Assembly: GCF_036850765.1 (NCBI RefSeq)
Contig: NC_089495.1
Span: 207,998,347-208,062,346, forward strand
Length of the DNA: 64,000 nucleotides
Direction of reading: 5' to 3'
Source of the DNA: Saccopteryx bilineata
Lineage: Eukaryota; Chordata; Mammalia; Chiroptera; Emballonuridae
Made by a program: the position numbers and the translations under genes. The notes under the pieces were generated by a model that saw only the letters and a program-made list of their open reading frames with translations, searched no databases and had not been told where the DNA came from. Numbering within the stretch: position 1 is the first letter of the stretch; each line of letters begins with the position of its first letter. Below, one piece after another: positions 10,901-25,900 of this stretch.

Positions 10901-13900
10901 GACCATCCAACAGGCTGAGAAATGGAAACTGCATTTGAGCTTGGAGAATGTTCATGGGTGAAGTGAGCTTTCTCATGAGTTTGTTTTATCAAATCAGATT
11001 TCTTGAAGTATATTTCTCTGATTTCATTATTTAACTGTGCACGGTTTTCACGCATAACTAAGTAATGGAACATTTGCAGGCTTGTGAAGTCCCACTAAGT
11101 GGGGAGCATCTGCATCAGAAGTGTGGGTGCTCCAGCCCTGTATGTGGTGCCCATCGGCCAGTGTATTTGGTGAGGGGTGGTGAGGTGTCCCCACACCGCG
11201 TGTGATTCTCTCCGTCCCCAGCTGTGCTGTCATAACCTTAGGAGCTGGTGTTGATGACACAGCCCTGGCTGTTCACATTCTCTTACCAGAGTCTGTTAAG
11301 TGTAGAAGTCCATGGATTTGTGTTACAGTAGACACTTAGATTTTCTCCTTAAAACTGCTTTTTAACCAGTCTTATAATAAAGCCAAAGTGAGAGGCTTCA
11401 AGATTAAGCATAAGACCTATGATTCCTTCTACTTAGTGTAGATTTTCTTAATAATCGGCCTTTCTCTTGCCCCAGATATACCCCTATTTTACCTAGCTAA
11501 TTAATAAAGATTTGAGTAGTTTCAATATTATAATTAAAAAGAAATAAAATTACCTTATCAAGATTATTGCTAATTGTAACATCCTAATACATCTTTGGTT
11601 TAAGTTAAAAAACAATTTTGTGTAATTGCCTTTGACCAGACAGAAAATGAAGAGACACGCATGTTCCCAGCGTCCTCTGAAGCCCCCCAGTTTCCCCAGA
11701 GCAGATCTTCTGTGCTGCTGTAAATGTTGATGTCACCTTCTAATTTTAAAGGCAAATGCTTTTTGAGAAATGAGGCAATTGTTTTGAAATATTTGCATTA
11801 TAATGGGTTTGCTGAGCAAATTATTTCTATGCAGATTAATTAAGGATTCTAAGTTTTTATGCACGGGCCTCTAGTGCTTTTGAACAGCAATGGCTGGTGT
11901 TTTCGTTATCGAGGCAGAAAGGAATAAAGAGGGAGGAAAGGAGGTGGGCAACTTTGCTTCCTTCCTTTTGAAGTCCAAGAAACTGGTTCTTTTCTCATAT
12001 ATATTATTTTTTAAATGTATTCCAAATTATTTGGAATGCATCAGGAGAACCAGCTTTTGTTCTGATTGTGGTAAAACAGATGTAATATGAATCTGGCCGT
12101 CCTAACTGTACAGTTGGTGCCATTAAGTACACTCATGTTGCGCGACCACCGTCTCCAGAACCTCTGGACCGTCCCAGACCGGAGCTCTGTAACCCATTCC
12201 GCACTCCCCTCCCCGTTCCTCCCCTGGTGACCACCGTTCTGCTTTCCATCCTGTGAATTTCACTGTCCTAGGTACCTGATTCTAGTGGAACCATACAGTA
12301 TTTGTCCTCTTGTTACCAGTTTTTTTCAAAGCATTTTTACTGGTGTTAATTTGGATGATTTGTGTAATAAATACATCCCGTTCTGGCATTGTCTACCAGC
12401 TACCTCTTCCCATGAAGTCGGTGGTCCTAATGTGCTCTCTAGTCGTTCAGTCTTTCTGTAGATTTACAGCTCAGCCTTGCTAGCTTTGTTCTGCAGAGGC
12501 AGACTGAGACAGAGATGTGCATGCCGCAGGTGTACCGGGGAGTGCTCTCCGCAGCACCTGGGAGGCAGCGAAGGCAGGAGTGTCGGTGGAGGGAGGAAGT
12601 GTGCTGACAGCAGGTGCCCCTCAGGGGGACAGACAGGGACCTGTGCTCAGCTAGGGGTTCAGTCGTGGTTTAGGAAGTTGGATGTAGTTACCCTCCCGGT
12701 GGAGCTGCCTTTCTTTCTCTTCCCCTCTTCATCTCTGTGGCTGCCGGACATGATCGCTGTGGTCAGGGCCCACCCAGAAACCCTCTGTGGACCGAGTGTG
12801 CCTAGCGACCACGTTCAGTGCACACAGCCTCTCTGGATGTCAGCTCTAACCAAACAGTGGATGAGACAATCAGGTGTGTCTGAACAGTAATGGAATATTA
12901 GATTATATTAAGGAATTCATGTTGCTTTTTAAATGGGATAATGGCATGGTGATTATGTTAAGAATCCTTATCTCTTAGTGATACATTCTGAAGTAATTAC
13001 AGTTGAAATGTTATGTCTCCGATTGGCTTTAAAATAATCCGGTGGGATGGGTGTGGAACAGTGGTAGTGGTTCTCAGCTCAGGGCAGGTTCCCCAGAGGA
13101 CAGTCAGCAATGTCTGGGGATGCTTTTTGGTCACCACAATTGGTTTGCTAAACGTCTCAGTGCCCATGACAGCCACCCACAGAGAATGATCTAGTCCAAA
13201 ATTTCATTAGTGCAAGATTGAGAAAGCCTGGTATAGATTTTAAAAGCTGGCCTTCAGTGATTATGTTGATGAAGTGATAGTACATAGTAATTCATTATAG
13301 TGTTCGCTTTACTCCTGTGCACGTTTTAAAGTTCCCCATAGTAAAAACGTTTATATATATGTACACTCACACACACGTATATGCAGCATGTGTTTAAAGA
13401 GAAGAAGCACTGAGCCCCCTGTGCCAGCCCGCCCGCGCCCGCTCTGGATAGAACTGTTTTCCAGCTGCGTGGTGGTGGGGGGGAACGACACCACTGCTTG
13501 TTACTCGGCCGGGAGTGCCCTGCTTCTGCCTTGGCAAGCCTTGAGCTGAATACCGTCCTCCCACCCCAGGGCTCTGTCATCCCCAGTCCCGGCTGACTCG
13601 GAGCATGAGGTGTTTCCGGCCCAGACTGGTAGAACCGGTACTTACCTTTCCACTGTAGGTTCTTCGGCTCGGATTGATCTCTTCGGCGGAACCACTCAGA
13701 GCTTTTGTTCTGCTGACGGCACCTCTTCCTTCCCAGCATGCTTTTGGTTTATTAGTATGTTTCTGTTTCTCCTATTATTTCTGTGTGCTTTTGGGAAGAG
13801 AAAGAGGTAAAACTATTGATTCAGCTTGAGCTAGATGTCTCTAATTACCTTCTTTTACTACCCGGTATACAGCCCTCTGTGATTGGCATTTAATAAGGAC

Positions 13901-16900
13901 ATATTTTGTGATATATCAGTAATTCTTTTATTCATTCACTCAGTTGTAGTCAGTATCTGTTTATTGCCAACTGGGGGTGAAATTGTGTGCTCCGTTTTAG
14001 GTATATGGTGCGAAACAAAGCAGGTGTGTAGTTTCTTGCGCTTGTAGAATTTATGTTGTAAAAAAGGGACACTTATTAACTAAACTCAAATGAATATATA
14101 ATTACAGTGTGTGAGAGCTAATAACAGAGGTCCTATCTGGGGAAATAACAGCGTGCTCTGTGAGAATAATGAAGAAAATCCTAGCTAACACTGGCTGGGT
14201 GCAGCATGTGTGTTAGTCACTGTGCCAAGAACTTTACATGGATAATCTTGTTTAATCTTCAAAATAACTAATTTTAGAGATAAGAAGACAAAGATTTAGG
14301 ATCCTAATTTAGTACTAGGAAGCAGAACAGATCTCTCTGGGACGAGGAACACTTAAAGTGGGGGCTGGATGGCTAGGAGTGAGCGAGCCAGGCAGAGACC
14401 GGGAGGAGGCTCTGTGAGGCTGGAGCCGTGCTCACAGCCTGAGGAGGGCGTGGTGGCGTGGAAGGACACCAGGGCTGAGGCTGAGTGAGCGGGGAAGGAG
14501 GGAAGGAGAGAGTCAGCAGGGGCTAAATGGGGGGTTGTGATAGACCAGGATGAGGATATTAGATTTCTTTCTAAAGGTTTGGGAAACCATCCAGAGGCTT
14601 TACGTATGAGAGGCACGTGAGCAGATTTGCTTTCTTAAAGATCACTCCTGCTTTGTGTAGAATGGATAGTGATCCAGATGAGCGCGGTTCGGGGTTTCGA
14701 CTATAGTGATGGCAACAGAATGGAGAAAAGGTAAACAAATTTGAGGGGTTTGTTTTAGCCCGAAAACGTATCCCTTGCAGCTGGGCTGGATATAGAAGAC
14801 CAGCAGGAGGACGGGGGGGGTGCTCCCCATTTCTTACCTGAACAGCAGGGTGGTGGCAGTGCGGCTCACTGAGAGGTGGGGGAAACATGGGCAGAAAGCA
14901 CGCATTTCCTGTGAAATTTAAACTGGAGAGGGCACGTGGGCTTAGAAGAGAGGTCTGACAAAGTGGTGCAGATGGGGGACTTGCTCACATGTCACTTCTG
15001 CTTACAGCCGTCTGCTCAGATTAGCTACCCTGAGAGGAAGGACAAGTGCCAGGGGCAGAGGCCTGAGGAGATCAGACCCCTGAAGACCTGCTGTTGGAAG
15101 GGAACCACCAGCAAAGGACATGGGATGGAGCAGCCAGGGGTGGAAGGAAAGCAAGTCAGGGAGGGCTTTGTTGTGGAAACCAAGAGAGGCACGTTTTTCA
15201 AAGCCCAAGGAAGACTCGGCCAGTGTGAATGTTCACATTAAGATGAGAGGCACATACCAGGGTGTGTGGAAAATTGTATCGACAAAGAAGCATGGTTTAT
15301 CTCCCATCTCTTACTTAAAAAAAAAAAAAAAAGACTTTGTGCCCACATCTCCCTCCTCCGTGCTCCTCCTCTCTGCGCCCTCACGGTCAGAGTCCTTGCC
15401 TCATGTGAGGCGTCGCTGTCCCTTGTCTCCTCTCGCCATCTGTGTTTCACCTTGTACACTCTCTCAGCGCCCGCGTAACTGAGCCACTCTCGGAAAGGTC
15501 GCCGGTACTGCTACCTTGTCAGATTCAGTTTTACTTCTCTTGTCATTAGCCTGCTTTTTCTGTCGGTAGTGTGTGAGTGAGCTGATGGCTTCCTCCTTCT
15601 AGAAAAACCCTGCTCTTGGCACCCTCGAGGGCACATTCTGCTGGGTTACCCCCACCTCATGGCTGCTGCTCGTGAGTCATTTGCTAGCTGAACTTTTAAA
15701 AGAATGTCAGTCCAGTCATTTCTGTCCCCTGTTTGCGTCCCGCCAATCACATAGTGTTTGTCACACTCAGAATTAAGCCCACATTCCTTACTGTTGCCAC
15801 AAAGCCCTGTCTTCTGACTCGGCCCTACCTCTTCAGCCACATTTTACCAAAACTGGTTTTTGTGCTACTTCTTTTTTTTTAAATTTAGTTACTGATTTTA
15901 GAGGGAGAGAGAGTGTATTCCAGAACCCTTAATTTTTGTTCCACTTACTTGTGCCTTCATGGGCTGATTCTTGTACGTGCCCTGACTGGGGATCAAACCC
16001 GCACCCTTGGCCTACTGGGACAACGCTCTAACCACCTGAGCTACCTGGCCAGGGCCTCTGTTTTGTTCTTTAGATTCTACATATAAGTGTGACATCATTC
16101 TTTCTCTTCTGACTTCTTTTGTTAGCATAATATCCTCTAGGTGCATCCATGCCATCACAAATGACTTCATTCTTTTTTTGTGACCAAGTAAAATTCCACT
16201 ATAAATGTACCACAGCTTTTTATCCACTCATCTATTGAAGGGCACTGGGTTGCTTCCATAGCTTGCCTATTGTAAATAACGCTGCAGTGAACATAGGGGT
16301 GCATAGATTCTTTGAAATTAGTGTTTGGGGTTTCTTTGGATAAATACCCAGAAGTGGAATCACTGGGCCTTAATGCAGTAGTACCATTTTTAATTTTTTT
16401 GAGGGCCTTCCATGCTGGTTTCTATAGTGACTGCATCAATTTGCATTCCCGCCAACAGTGAATAAACAATTAATTTATCAGTTCTAGTTGTTTTTTAATG
16501 GAATCTTTGAGGTTCTCTGTATACAGTATCATGTCATCTACAAATGATGACATTTTTACTTCTTCCTTTTCAGTTTGAATGTCTCCTTGTCTGGTTGCTG
16601 TGGCTAGGACTTTTAGTACTGCTTTGCAGAAGAGTGGTGAAAGTAAACATAACTGTCCCTGATCTGAGGGGAAACAGTTTTAGTTTTTCCTCATTGAGTA
16701 TGATGTTGGCTGTCGGTTGGTCATATATGGCTGTTATTATGTCAAAGTATGTTCTCTCTGTTCCCACTTTGCTGAGAGTTTTTTTTTTATTACAAATGGG
16801 TGCTGGATTTTGTCAAATGCTTTTTCTGCATCTATTGATATGATTATCCTGCATTTTGCTTATGTGGTGTATTACATTAATTGATTTGTAGATATTGAAC

Positions 16901-19900
16901 CACTGTTGCATCCCAGGAATAATTCCCACTTGATCATGGTGAATGATCTTTTTAATGTATTACTGAACTCGGTTTGCTAATATTTTGTTGAGGATTTTTG
17001 CATCTGTATTCATCAGGAAATTGGCCTATAATTTTCTTTCTTTGTAGGGTCTTTATCTGGTTTTGGAATTAGGATAATGCTGGCCTTGTAAAATGAGCTT
17101 GGGAATCTTCCCCCCATTGGAATTTTTGGGCATAGTTTGAGAAAGAGTTCTTCCTTGACTGTTTGATAAAATTGACCTGTGAAGCCAGCGCTGGTCCAGG
17201 ACTTCTGTTTGGCGGGAGTTTTTTGATTACTGCTTTTGGTTTCATTAGTTATAATTGGTCTGTTCAGATTTTCTGTTTTTTTCTAGATTCTGATATTGTA
17301 TTCTTCATTTCTGACTGGTTCTTTTTTATGGTTTCTAATGTCTTTTTTTTATGCTTACTATCTCTTTAAGTTCTCACTGAGTTTGTTCATTCTTCCCCTA
17401 AGTTCCTTGAACGTCCTTATAATCATTGTTTTGAACTTATATCTTGTAAATTCCCTCCATTTCATTTAGTTTCCTGGGAATGTCTCTTGTTTTTATATTT
17501 GGGATTTTTTTTTTTTTTTTTTTGTCTCCCTATTTGGCTGCCTCTCTGTGTTTGTTTCTGTGTATTCGAGGGCTGCTGTGTTTCCCAGGCTTGGTGTTGT
17601 GGCCTCATGGAGTAGGTGTTTTATGGAGCTCAGTGGCACAGTATCCCTGGTCACCTGTGTGGGTTATGTGAGCCCTTCTGTTATAGTGTGTCTTGATTGT
17701 TGTTGCCCATGCATGGGTGGGGTTGACCCGTGGACTGGCTGGCTGTGAGGATTAACCCCAACCACAGTGTGTGAGCCGCTGTGGGGGGCTGGCCCCCACA
17801 ATATTGAATTGACCCCTGCTAGGTCTGGTGGCTGCCAAGAGCTCCCTTTGGGTGTGCCCCTGTGGAGCTAATTGAGTCCTGCTCTGATGTGGTCTGAAGC
17901 CCACCACCAGGTGTGTTGGTTCTGGGTTCTTAGGAGAGGCCCCAGTGCAGTTCAATATCAGACGCTGCCTGTGACGGGCCCTGGGCTGCCTGTTTAGAGA
18001 TACAGAGTGATCCACCATTAGTGGTTGCCTCTGCTGGGCCTGGGTGTGCATGGGAGGGGCCAGCTGCATGCAAAGGCTGACTTCCACCAGTACCGAGACT
18101 ATGGGCAGGTCAGCGAAAGGACCAGGGTGCCCTGAGAGCTGCCACTGGCTGCCTGTCAGGCTCGGTCACTGAAAGAGCCTCTGGCAGTAGGTGAGTTTCA
18201 GGAGATGGGTTCTCAGTGAGTCACCAGGTTGATACAGATTTAGACTTGGCACCAGTGCTGAGTCTGAGTCTACTCAGCAGAGGTCATGGGTACCCCAAGG
18301 GCAGCCACTACCCTGGGGCCTGGGGACCTTTGTAGTGGGGCCAGGTCTCCAGTCATTGTCACAGTGAGGCCAGTGGAGTTCATCAAGTTAAGACAGGCCT
18401 TGGAGGGGAAGGGGAACTTGGTATGGCAGGGCCACAGGGTGTCGAGTGAGTGAATCCAAGAGCATTCCCTCTGGCTGGTGCTGTGAGGAGACCAGGAAAG
18501 ATGGCATCTGTTAGAGGTGTGGGTGAGGGACTCAGCGTAGGAACCGTGGCAGCTGTTCCTTTAGCCTTCTCGCCAGAGCCACATAACCCCCTGAGCTGCC
18601 CTTCTTTTGCTGAAGCCCAGGGTGCATGCCCAAGAGCAACATGTCATGTGTTGGCCCCTTAAGAGGACACTTGGTTTCTAGCATACTCCTCTCTCTCCCT
18701 GGCAGACAGAATTCCTGCTGGTTTTCACAGCGTGGCTTTGGTGCTCTGGGCTGGACCCCTGGTATGGGATTGAGACCCCACACTCCTCAGAGGGGACCTT
18801 TGGACTTAAAATATCCCTTAAGATTCTTACCTGCTGCACATGGGTGTGGGGCCAGCCCATTTTACACACACGCCCTTCCTGCCAGTCTCGATGTGGCTTT
18901 TGTGTAAATCCTCGATTGTCAGACTTCTGTTTAGCTGGTCTAAAGTGGTTGTTCGGGGTAATTGTTCTATAATTTGGTTGTAATTTCAGTTTGGTCCTCA
19001 GGAGGAGGTGAGTGTGCCTTCCACCTACTCTGCTGCTGTCTAGGATCAATCTTATGTTCCTGTCTGAAGTTATGTGTTCATGAACAGTAACCCCCCGAGA
19101 ATGTGAGTTCTCTATCTGCTCTGCCAGATCTCTGTTCTGGTCCCAGGCTCTAGAAGAGGGCTTGGCTGCTGTTCTAGAGTGCTGCTAGAGGTTGAATCAG
19201 ATGAGGGTGGAAATGTTTCCTTTGGATTTGGGAATATGCCATTTGTTGGTGGCCTTAGTGAGCAGTTTAAATGGAGCACTGGGGGAGTCAGAGCTAAGTA
19301 GGCTAAGGAGCACCCAGAGGTGAAGAATTAGAGAAAACGACTGTCTCTGTAAGACAGCTGTTGTGAGGAGGTAACTGAGTGAACCCTGGGGCTGTTGGTG
19401 ACTGCGGAGGTCAGGAAGACACGTCTTTGGGGTGAGTAACCCCAAGCATGTGTGACAGGACTGACTTTCACATGGGAGGGACCTGTCCTCCCTCTCAGCA
19501 GGATGGAAAATGGTGAAGACAGTTACAGAGTCGGACTGGCTGTGTCGTTTGTGGTGGGGCACGGGCAGAGGAGGGTGGGACTGGCTGTGTCGTTTGTGGT
19601 GGGGCACAGGCAGGGGAGGGTGAGTTGGCTCCTGTCAGCCGCCAGGAGCAGAAAGGCCGAGTCTCAGGCGGAAAGGAAATCAGCGCTTGGGAGACCCAGG
19701 GCTGCCCTCCAGCGCTTCTCCAGGCCGCCGTGCTGCCGTGGGGTCCTGGTGGAGGTGGCTGTGGAGAGAGGCAGAAGAGAGTCCCGCATGTGGGACACGT
19801 ACTGCTAAGGACCTAATCGTGTCTCCTCGCTGTAGTCAGGAACAGGATTCTCAGGAGAGCATTGCATTTCTGGTGGGAAAACCCCGCCCCCTGTCTCCCA

Positions 19901-22900
19901 TCTTCCTCTCGGTGGAGCCGTGGAGGCTGATGAGGGGACATCGTTGGCCCTCACACCCAGATTGCCGTCAGGATGGGTGTGTTCACGCTCGCACGTGTTT
20001 ACTTTTCACGTGCTAAGCACTGTTCTAGGCTTTAGAGCAGTGAACAAAACGGTCTCTGCCTTCCGAGAGCTTCTATTTAAGTGCAGGGAGACAGGAGATC
20101 GCCATGTGATAGAGACGAGGTTGCAGTGGGGCGCAGTCTCTCTCCCTCTGTCACTGTGTCCGTGCCCGGCCACATGCAGAAGCACTGACCGAGCCCTTTG
20201 TCCTGGGTGTTTCCCTGTGCAGCCGACTCAAGCCCTGTGTTGCGCTCAATGGTAACAACGTGTTGTGTTCTCTGATTTCAGATGAGACGCCCATTATTGC
20301 AGTGATGGTGGCCTTGTCCTCTCTGCTAGTGATCGTGTTTATTATCATAGTTCTGTACATGTTAAGGTGAGCGTGTCAGCTAAGGCTTCTCCTCCTCGTG
20401 GACTCTCGCAGTAACCCCAGGGTCGCAAGCCCACACAGTCCAGCAGACAGTAGGGTAAGGACAGTGACTAGGATAGAGGGGAATGGAGACTCATGAGAGT
20501 GCTCCTAGGTTAAACCCCAAGATGACAGTTCTACTTAGGCATGGTCTAAATGCTGGCATAGAATTCCTCAAGACCCGCCCCCTCTGCTTCCATCTGTCCA
20601 CGTCCAGCCCCAGCTCCACGTCAGCCTCTAAAGTCCAGAAGGGCGGTTTGGAGGTTGAGGGGAGAAGCTGCAGCCTGTGTGATGACTGAGAGGTGTTTAA
20701 GATCTTTAGCTCTAGCCCTGGTGAAGCAGCCCTTATAAATGCCCTGGTGGAGCTCGTATGCTTAATAAAAGCCTACGTCATTTCCTATCGGGCCTTTGTC
20801 CCCAAACCCCTCTAGGACTCCTTACCCTGGTGTGCTGAACTAAACCTTGTGAGTTACAGGGTTCCCCTTTCTGACTTCTTTCAGGGTCCTCTAGATAATA
20901 CTACTCAGACACAGCAGGATACGGGGAACCCCAGGGAGAGAAGAGGGAAGTCTATTTGTTCTCTTTCTGCTGAAGTTACTGCCCTGACTAATTGGGTTCA
21001 TTTCTGCCCTTATCTTCTCTTTGGCTTCAGCAGCTCTGTGTGCTCCATCTGTTTTTCGGCAGGGATAAAAGAGGGGACCCTGTACACCCCTGTAATTTGT
21101 TATGTGCCCCCGCCATTCTGCAGGAGACTTGAGGCCAGACCTGTGCCCACCGAGTCTGAAGCTCTGGGCTTTTCCCTGGTGGTTGCACTAGGACCCTGGG
21201 CGGCAAACTGCGGCTCGCAAGCCACACGCGGCTCTTTGGCCCCTTGTGTGGCTCTTCCACAAAATACCACATGCGGGCGCTACCTCGATAAGGAATGTAC
21301 CTACCTATATAGCTTAAGTTTAAAAAATTTGGCTCTCAAAAGAAATTTCAGTCATTGTACTGTTGATATTTGGCTCTGTTGACTGATGAGTTTGCCGACC
21401 ACTGCCCTAGGAAGATACCAGGGTTTTTGTTTGCTGTAGATATTACCTACCCCTACCCCGCCACCCCAGCACTGTGTCCTGCCCACTCTTCTGTGTTCCC
21501 CCGGCGGGGCTTTGACTCCAGGGAGCTCTGGAACCAGAGCCGCACAGAGCGCGCAGGCTGTCATGTCCTGTGCTGTTCCCTGGGCGGGAGTCGGGGGCGC
21601 GGGCAGGGGCACCGTGAATGACGCTGCCTTGGTACATGCAGGGCTTGGCTCTGAAAGAGCCTATGCATTTGGTCAAGGGGATTTGGGAAGGCTGACCTGA
21701 TAGGTGGGCTCCGGTATAAAGCCAGTGACTGGTCTCTCTGCCTCTGTGCTTAGTTTTTCACTATGGACATTTTCTCATTAGGTTTAAGAAATACAAGCAA
21801 GCTGGGAGCCATTCCAATTCTTTCCGCTTGTCCAATGGCCGCACTGAGGATGTGGGTAAGGAACCTTTAATGGCATGGGGAACCTTCATGGAGAAGAAAA
21901 TCAAGAGTTAGGGGTTCCCATCCTAAAGGAGAAAGGGAAGACGAAAGAGCAGCCAGCCCTGGGTCTTGGAGGTGTGGTCTAGGAGACAGACCCCCGTTTG
22001 GCCCCCAGAGAAAGGCTGTTCCCCGGGGCACCTGACCGGCCTTCCCCTTGTGACTGCAGAGCCCCAGAGTGTGCCGCTCCTGGCCCGGTCCCCAAGCACC
22101 AACAGGAAGTACCCACCCCTGCCCGTGGACAAGCTGGAAGAGGAGATTAACCGGAGAATGGCTGATGACAACAAGCTCTTCAGAGAGGAGTTCAACGTGA
22201 GTTCTTTGCCGAGACTGGTGTGTGTGTCATCAGGAAGGAAGGCAGCCCTAATATCCTGGGGGAGAAAACAGGTTTTTTTTTTGTTTTTTTTTACAGGGAC
22301 AGAGAGAGTCAGAGAGAGGGATAGATAGGGACAGACAGACAGAAATGGAGATGAGAAACATCAATCATCAGTTTTTTGTTGTGACACCGTAGTTGTTCAT
22401 TGATTGCTTTCTCATATGTGCCTTGACCGGGGGGCTACAGCAGACCAAGTGACCCCTTGCTTGAGCCAGTGACCTTGGGTCTAAGCTGGTGACCTCAGGG
22501 TCTCGAACCTGGGTCCTCCGCATCCCAGTCCGACACTCTATCCACTGCACCACCGCCTGGTCAGGCAGAAAACAGGTTTTTAATGGTTGAAGAGGTGAGA
22601 AAAATTTTACTAGTTTCATCAGACTTTTTTCCTATATGATCAGAAGCAGGAGATGAAAGATTTGCGTCGCCTCCCTTAACTACCCATCCATCTATCCATT
22701 CATCCATCATATCTGTTACTTTGTTTAATAAGTACTTATTAAGCATCTAATACAGGGGTAGTCAACCTTTTTATACCTACTGCCCACTTTTGTGTCTGTT
22801 CGTAGTAAAATTTTCAAACCGCTGACCAGTTCCACAGTAATGGTGATTTATAAAGTAGGGAAGTAACTTTACTTTATAAAATTTATAAAGCAGAGTGACA

Positions 22901-25900
22901 GCAAGTTAAAGCATATAATAATAATTACTTACCAAGTACTTTATGTCGGATTTTTGCTGTTTGGCAGAATAAATCTTTATAAAACAACTTACTATAGTTA
23001 AATCTATCTTTTTATTTATATAATTTTATACTTTGGTTGCTCAGCTACCGCCCACCATGAAAGCTGGAGCGCTCCCTAGTGGGCGGTAGGGACCAGGTTG
23101 ACCACCACAGGTCTAATACATATGTGCTAGGTGTTAGGGATTTGCTGAGGAGCAAAACCATCCAGTCCCTACACTCAGAAAACTCACTGTCCATAAACAA
23201 TAACAAAAATAACTAAGTTCAGTAGCAACCTAGGACGTGAAGGACTGGTGCGGAGTAGTGGGGGCCTGCCTGTCGGTGTCTGCCCTGGGGACCCCAGAGT
23301 GTCTTCAGTGGGCGAGGAGTAGTCAGTGTGGAAAATGAGGATGGCAGTGGACTGCGGAGTAAAGGCTTCATCTCGGGAACTTAGATTTGTGCTTTTTATA
23401 ACTCCCTCGGAGAAGCAGAACATATTTTTTGAATCTACCAGTTGGTGATTCCAGCCTATCAGTTCCAATCCCTGGTCATAACTTCCTTGAAGGAGGACGA
23501 TTTCCCTGAGACCTGACCACCGGCAAACATTGGAGAAAGGGCGGAGGGGACAGGCATTGTGGGCACTGGGGATAGCAGGAGCACACTGCCAGGCGTGAGG
23601 GTGGGCGAGGGCAGGGCACACTCAGAAATAAAGGGCTGTGTGTGGCCGATGGGCAGGATCAAGCAGCAGTGACCGACGAGACGGGGAAGACCGGGCCAGG
23701 CTGCAGACCTTCGAGATTGCCGTGAGGGGTGAGCGGGGACCCGCCTTCTGCTGCTGTGCAGAGTGACCCCTGGGCGGGTGACTAGGCACAGAGACACCGC
23801 TGGGGCTGCAGCAGCAGGGACACCAGAGGTGCTGAGGGGTTGATGTTCGGTGGTCCTGATCAGGGAGAGGGAACGGCTCCAGAGTCGGCCCACCTGTCAG
23901 CTTGGGCGTCATTGAACCCGGTCTTCACATCCTTCAGCTCAGCCGTGTGCGTCAGCTCTGTCTCTTAGGCTGCGATACCTTAGGCACTAAGGTGTCTCTT
24001 AGGCTGGCACTCCTGTGATACCAACATGGCTGCCCCGGTTCTAGGCACCATGCGGAGATAGCACAAGGTCCAGAGGACAAAGGGTGACTGTTTCTTCCTG
24101 TGTGTCTCCTTTTATCAGTGAGGAGGACTTTCCCAAAAGCTTCTGGAGACTTCCCTTGTCACAGCTTCTTTTTAAACAAGTCAGAAGCAAGGGAGAAATA
24201 GTCTTACTGCACCCGACTGAGACCAGTCCCGATGACTGGACTCTGGTAGCAAGGAGGGGAGGAGGGACAGATCAGGGGCTGGGCCACCGCTCATCGGCTC
24301 CACCACCGAAGGGCTTAGGGAGCAGAGACGGATGTGGGCAGGTTTGCACTCTGGGAAAATCCCGAGCTGCAGAGCCATGGTGAAGGACCAGTAGGAAGGC
24401 TGAGCCTGTTGGACCCCACGTAACACGGGTCTCCTCTGCTTTATGCCGGGGCGTTCTGATTTCACTGTTAACCTCGCTGAACCGAGCGGTCAGTCCAGGT
24501 CTCCACAGGCCAGGCTCCCAAACTGTCCACACTGACCCCGAAGTTCAGTTAACCATTCCAGAATTACAGATTTGGCCTCTTGTAAAAAAACTATGCTTTC
24601 CCCTGCTTTTTGATGATTTTTGATGCTCCAGCCCTGCATTTTCTTCTCTCAGATCTTTGCTTTTCTGCCTAGCTCATGGATGTTACCCTCTGGACCACAT
24701 TTTCTTGCATTCTGATTGCCTGTGAGCCGTGAGAGCTGGGCGGGGCAGAGTTCTGGTCAGGAGAGCAGGCGGCCTGGGGAGATGGCCTCCACTGGTCTCC
24801 CAGGCCCTGTCCTCCCTGTGCGTGCGCCACCCAGGAAGGGTGTGCACTCCAAGGGCAGGAACAGTCAGCACCCAGCAGAATTCGGAAATGTTAGCATTTG
24901 ATTCAGCAGAACACATAGCCTAACCCTAGAAAGGCCTGAAGCTGGTGCTGTGTGGAGATGCACATTGTATGTTGGAGCTGGGCTTTTTCTTGTTTTGTTA
25001 CCTAATATTCAGAAGTAACCCTCCTCAGTTTCAACATTGTTTCTCTCCTTCTGATTGGGACTCTACGACCCCTTACTACCAGCTAAAACATTCCAGGCGG
25101 CCACCAGCAGTAACTGAAGTCACTGTTGTTCAGTTCTAAACTATAAGTGGCTTTCTCTTTCCTGTCCTGAAAATGGATTGACAGTTCCTTTCTCGTTATC
25201 CGAACACAGGAATCAGGTTTACGTCACTCACATTTCTCTCATCGGTTTCTCAGCTGCAACCCTCTCGCTCACTGATACTAACTCTTAGGTCAGTTAGGGT
25301 ACTTTATTTAAAAACCAGGGAAGTCAACTAATTAAGCACAACAACAAAACTGTCCGTTTGTGGAGATACTGGGGTAGATGAGGGGGACACCGACCCTGGG
25401 GCAGAGCGGGTGTTGGCCTGCTGGCCCCAGGACCCTCTCCGGGAGCCCCTTTCTTCTGGGGTTTCAGAGCCCTGGCAGAGAGAGGCTGGCTGGCCCAGCG
25501 CGGGGCAGCTGTGAGTGCACCAGCCAGTTTGTCAGGAGAGGCCAACAGGGCAGGCACGCCTACTCGAATCTGTTATCACAGAATAATATTTTTATCAAGG
25601 GATAGGGAAGGCCTTTCTAAGCAAAACACAGGGTTCAAAAGCCAGAATGGGATAAATGGAAAGATAGTAAATGCATTTAAAATGTTAAATGTCTGTATGA
25701 AAAAATATTTCCATAGAAAGTGGCCGGCAGGGAGAAGCTATTTGCCACAGGTAGACAGAATTCTCTATTTTATATATATAAAAAGAGCTTCTGCAAAGGT
25801 GTGAGGATAAAGTAAACATTGCTATAGCAAAATGGGCAGTTCACAGAAGAAAAATGGTCTGTAAACATGGGGAAAAGCGCAGCTCTATCTAGTAATCAGG

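Larger units (their letters stand above)
10308..20281 (+). other. PTPRA intron 3
   Basis: About 10 kb. Contains an L1M fragment, MER5A, MIR, family C SINE, a large L1 and a 45-bp duplication, listed separately. 14340-14780 looks like an old interspersed repeat I cannot name. The rest (10.3-12.0, 15.2-15.85, 19.1-20.28 kb) shows nothing recognisable. Confidence 0.75.

Noticed and set aside
16544..16843. 99-codon hydrophobic frame
   Set aside because: Forward-strand reading of an antisense L1 reverse-transcriptase region; not a membrane protein gene.
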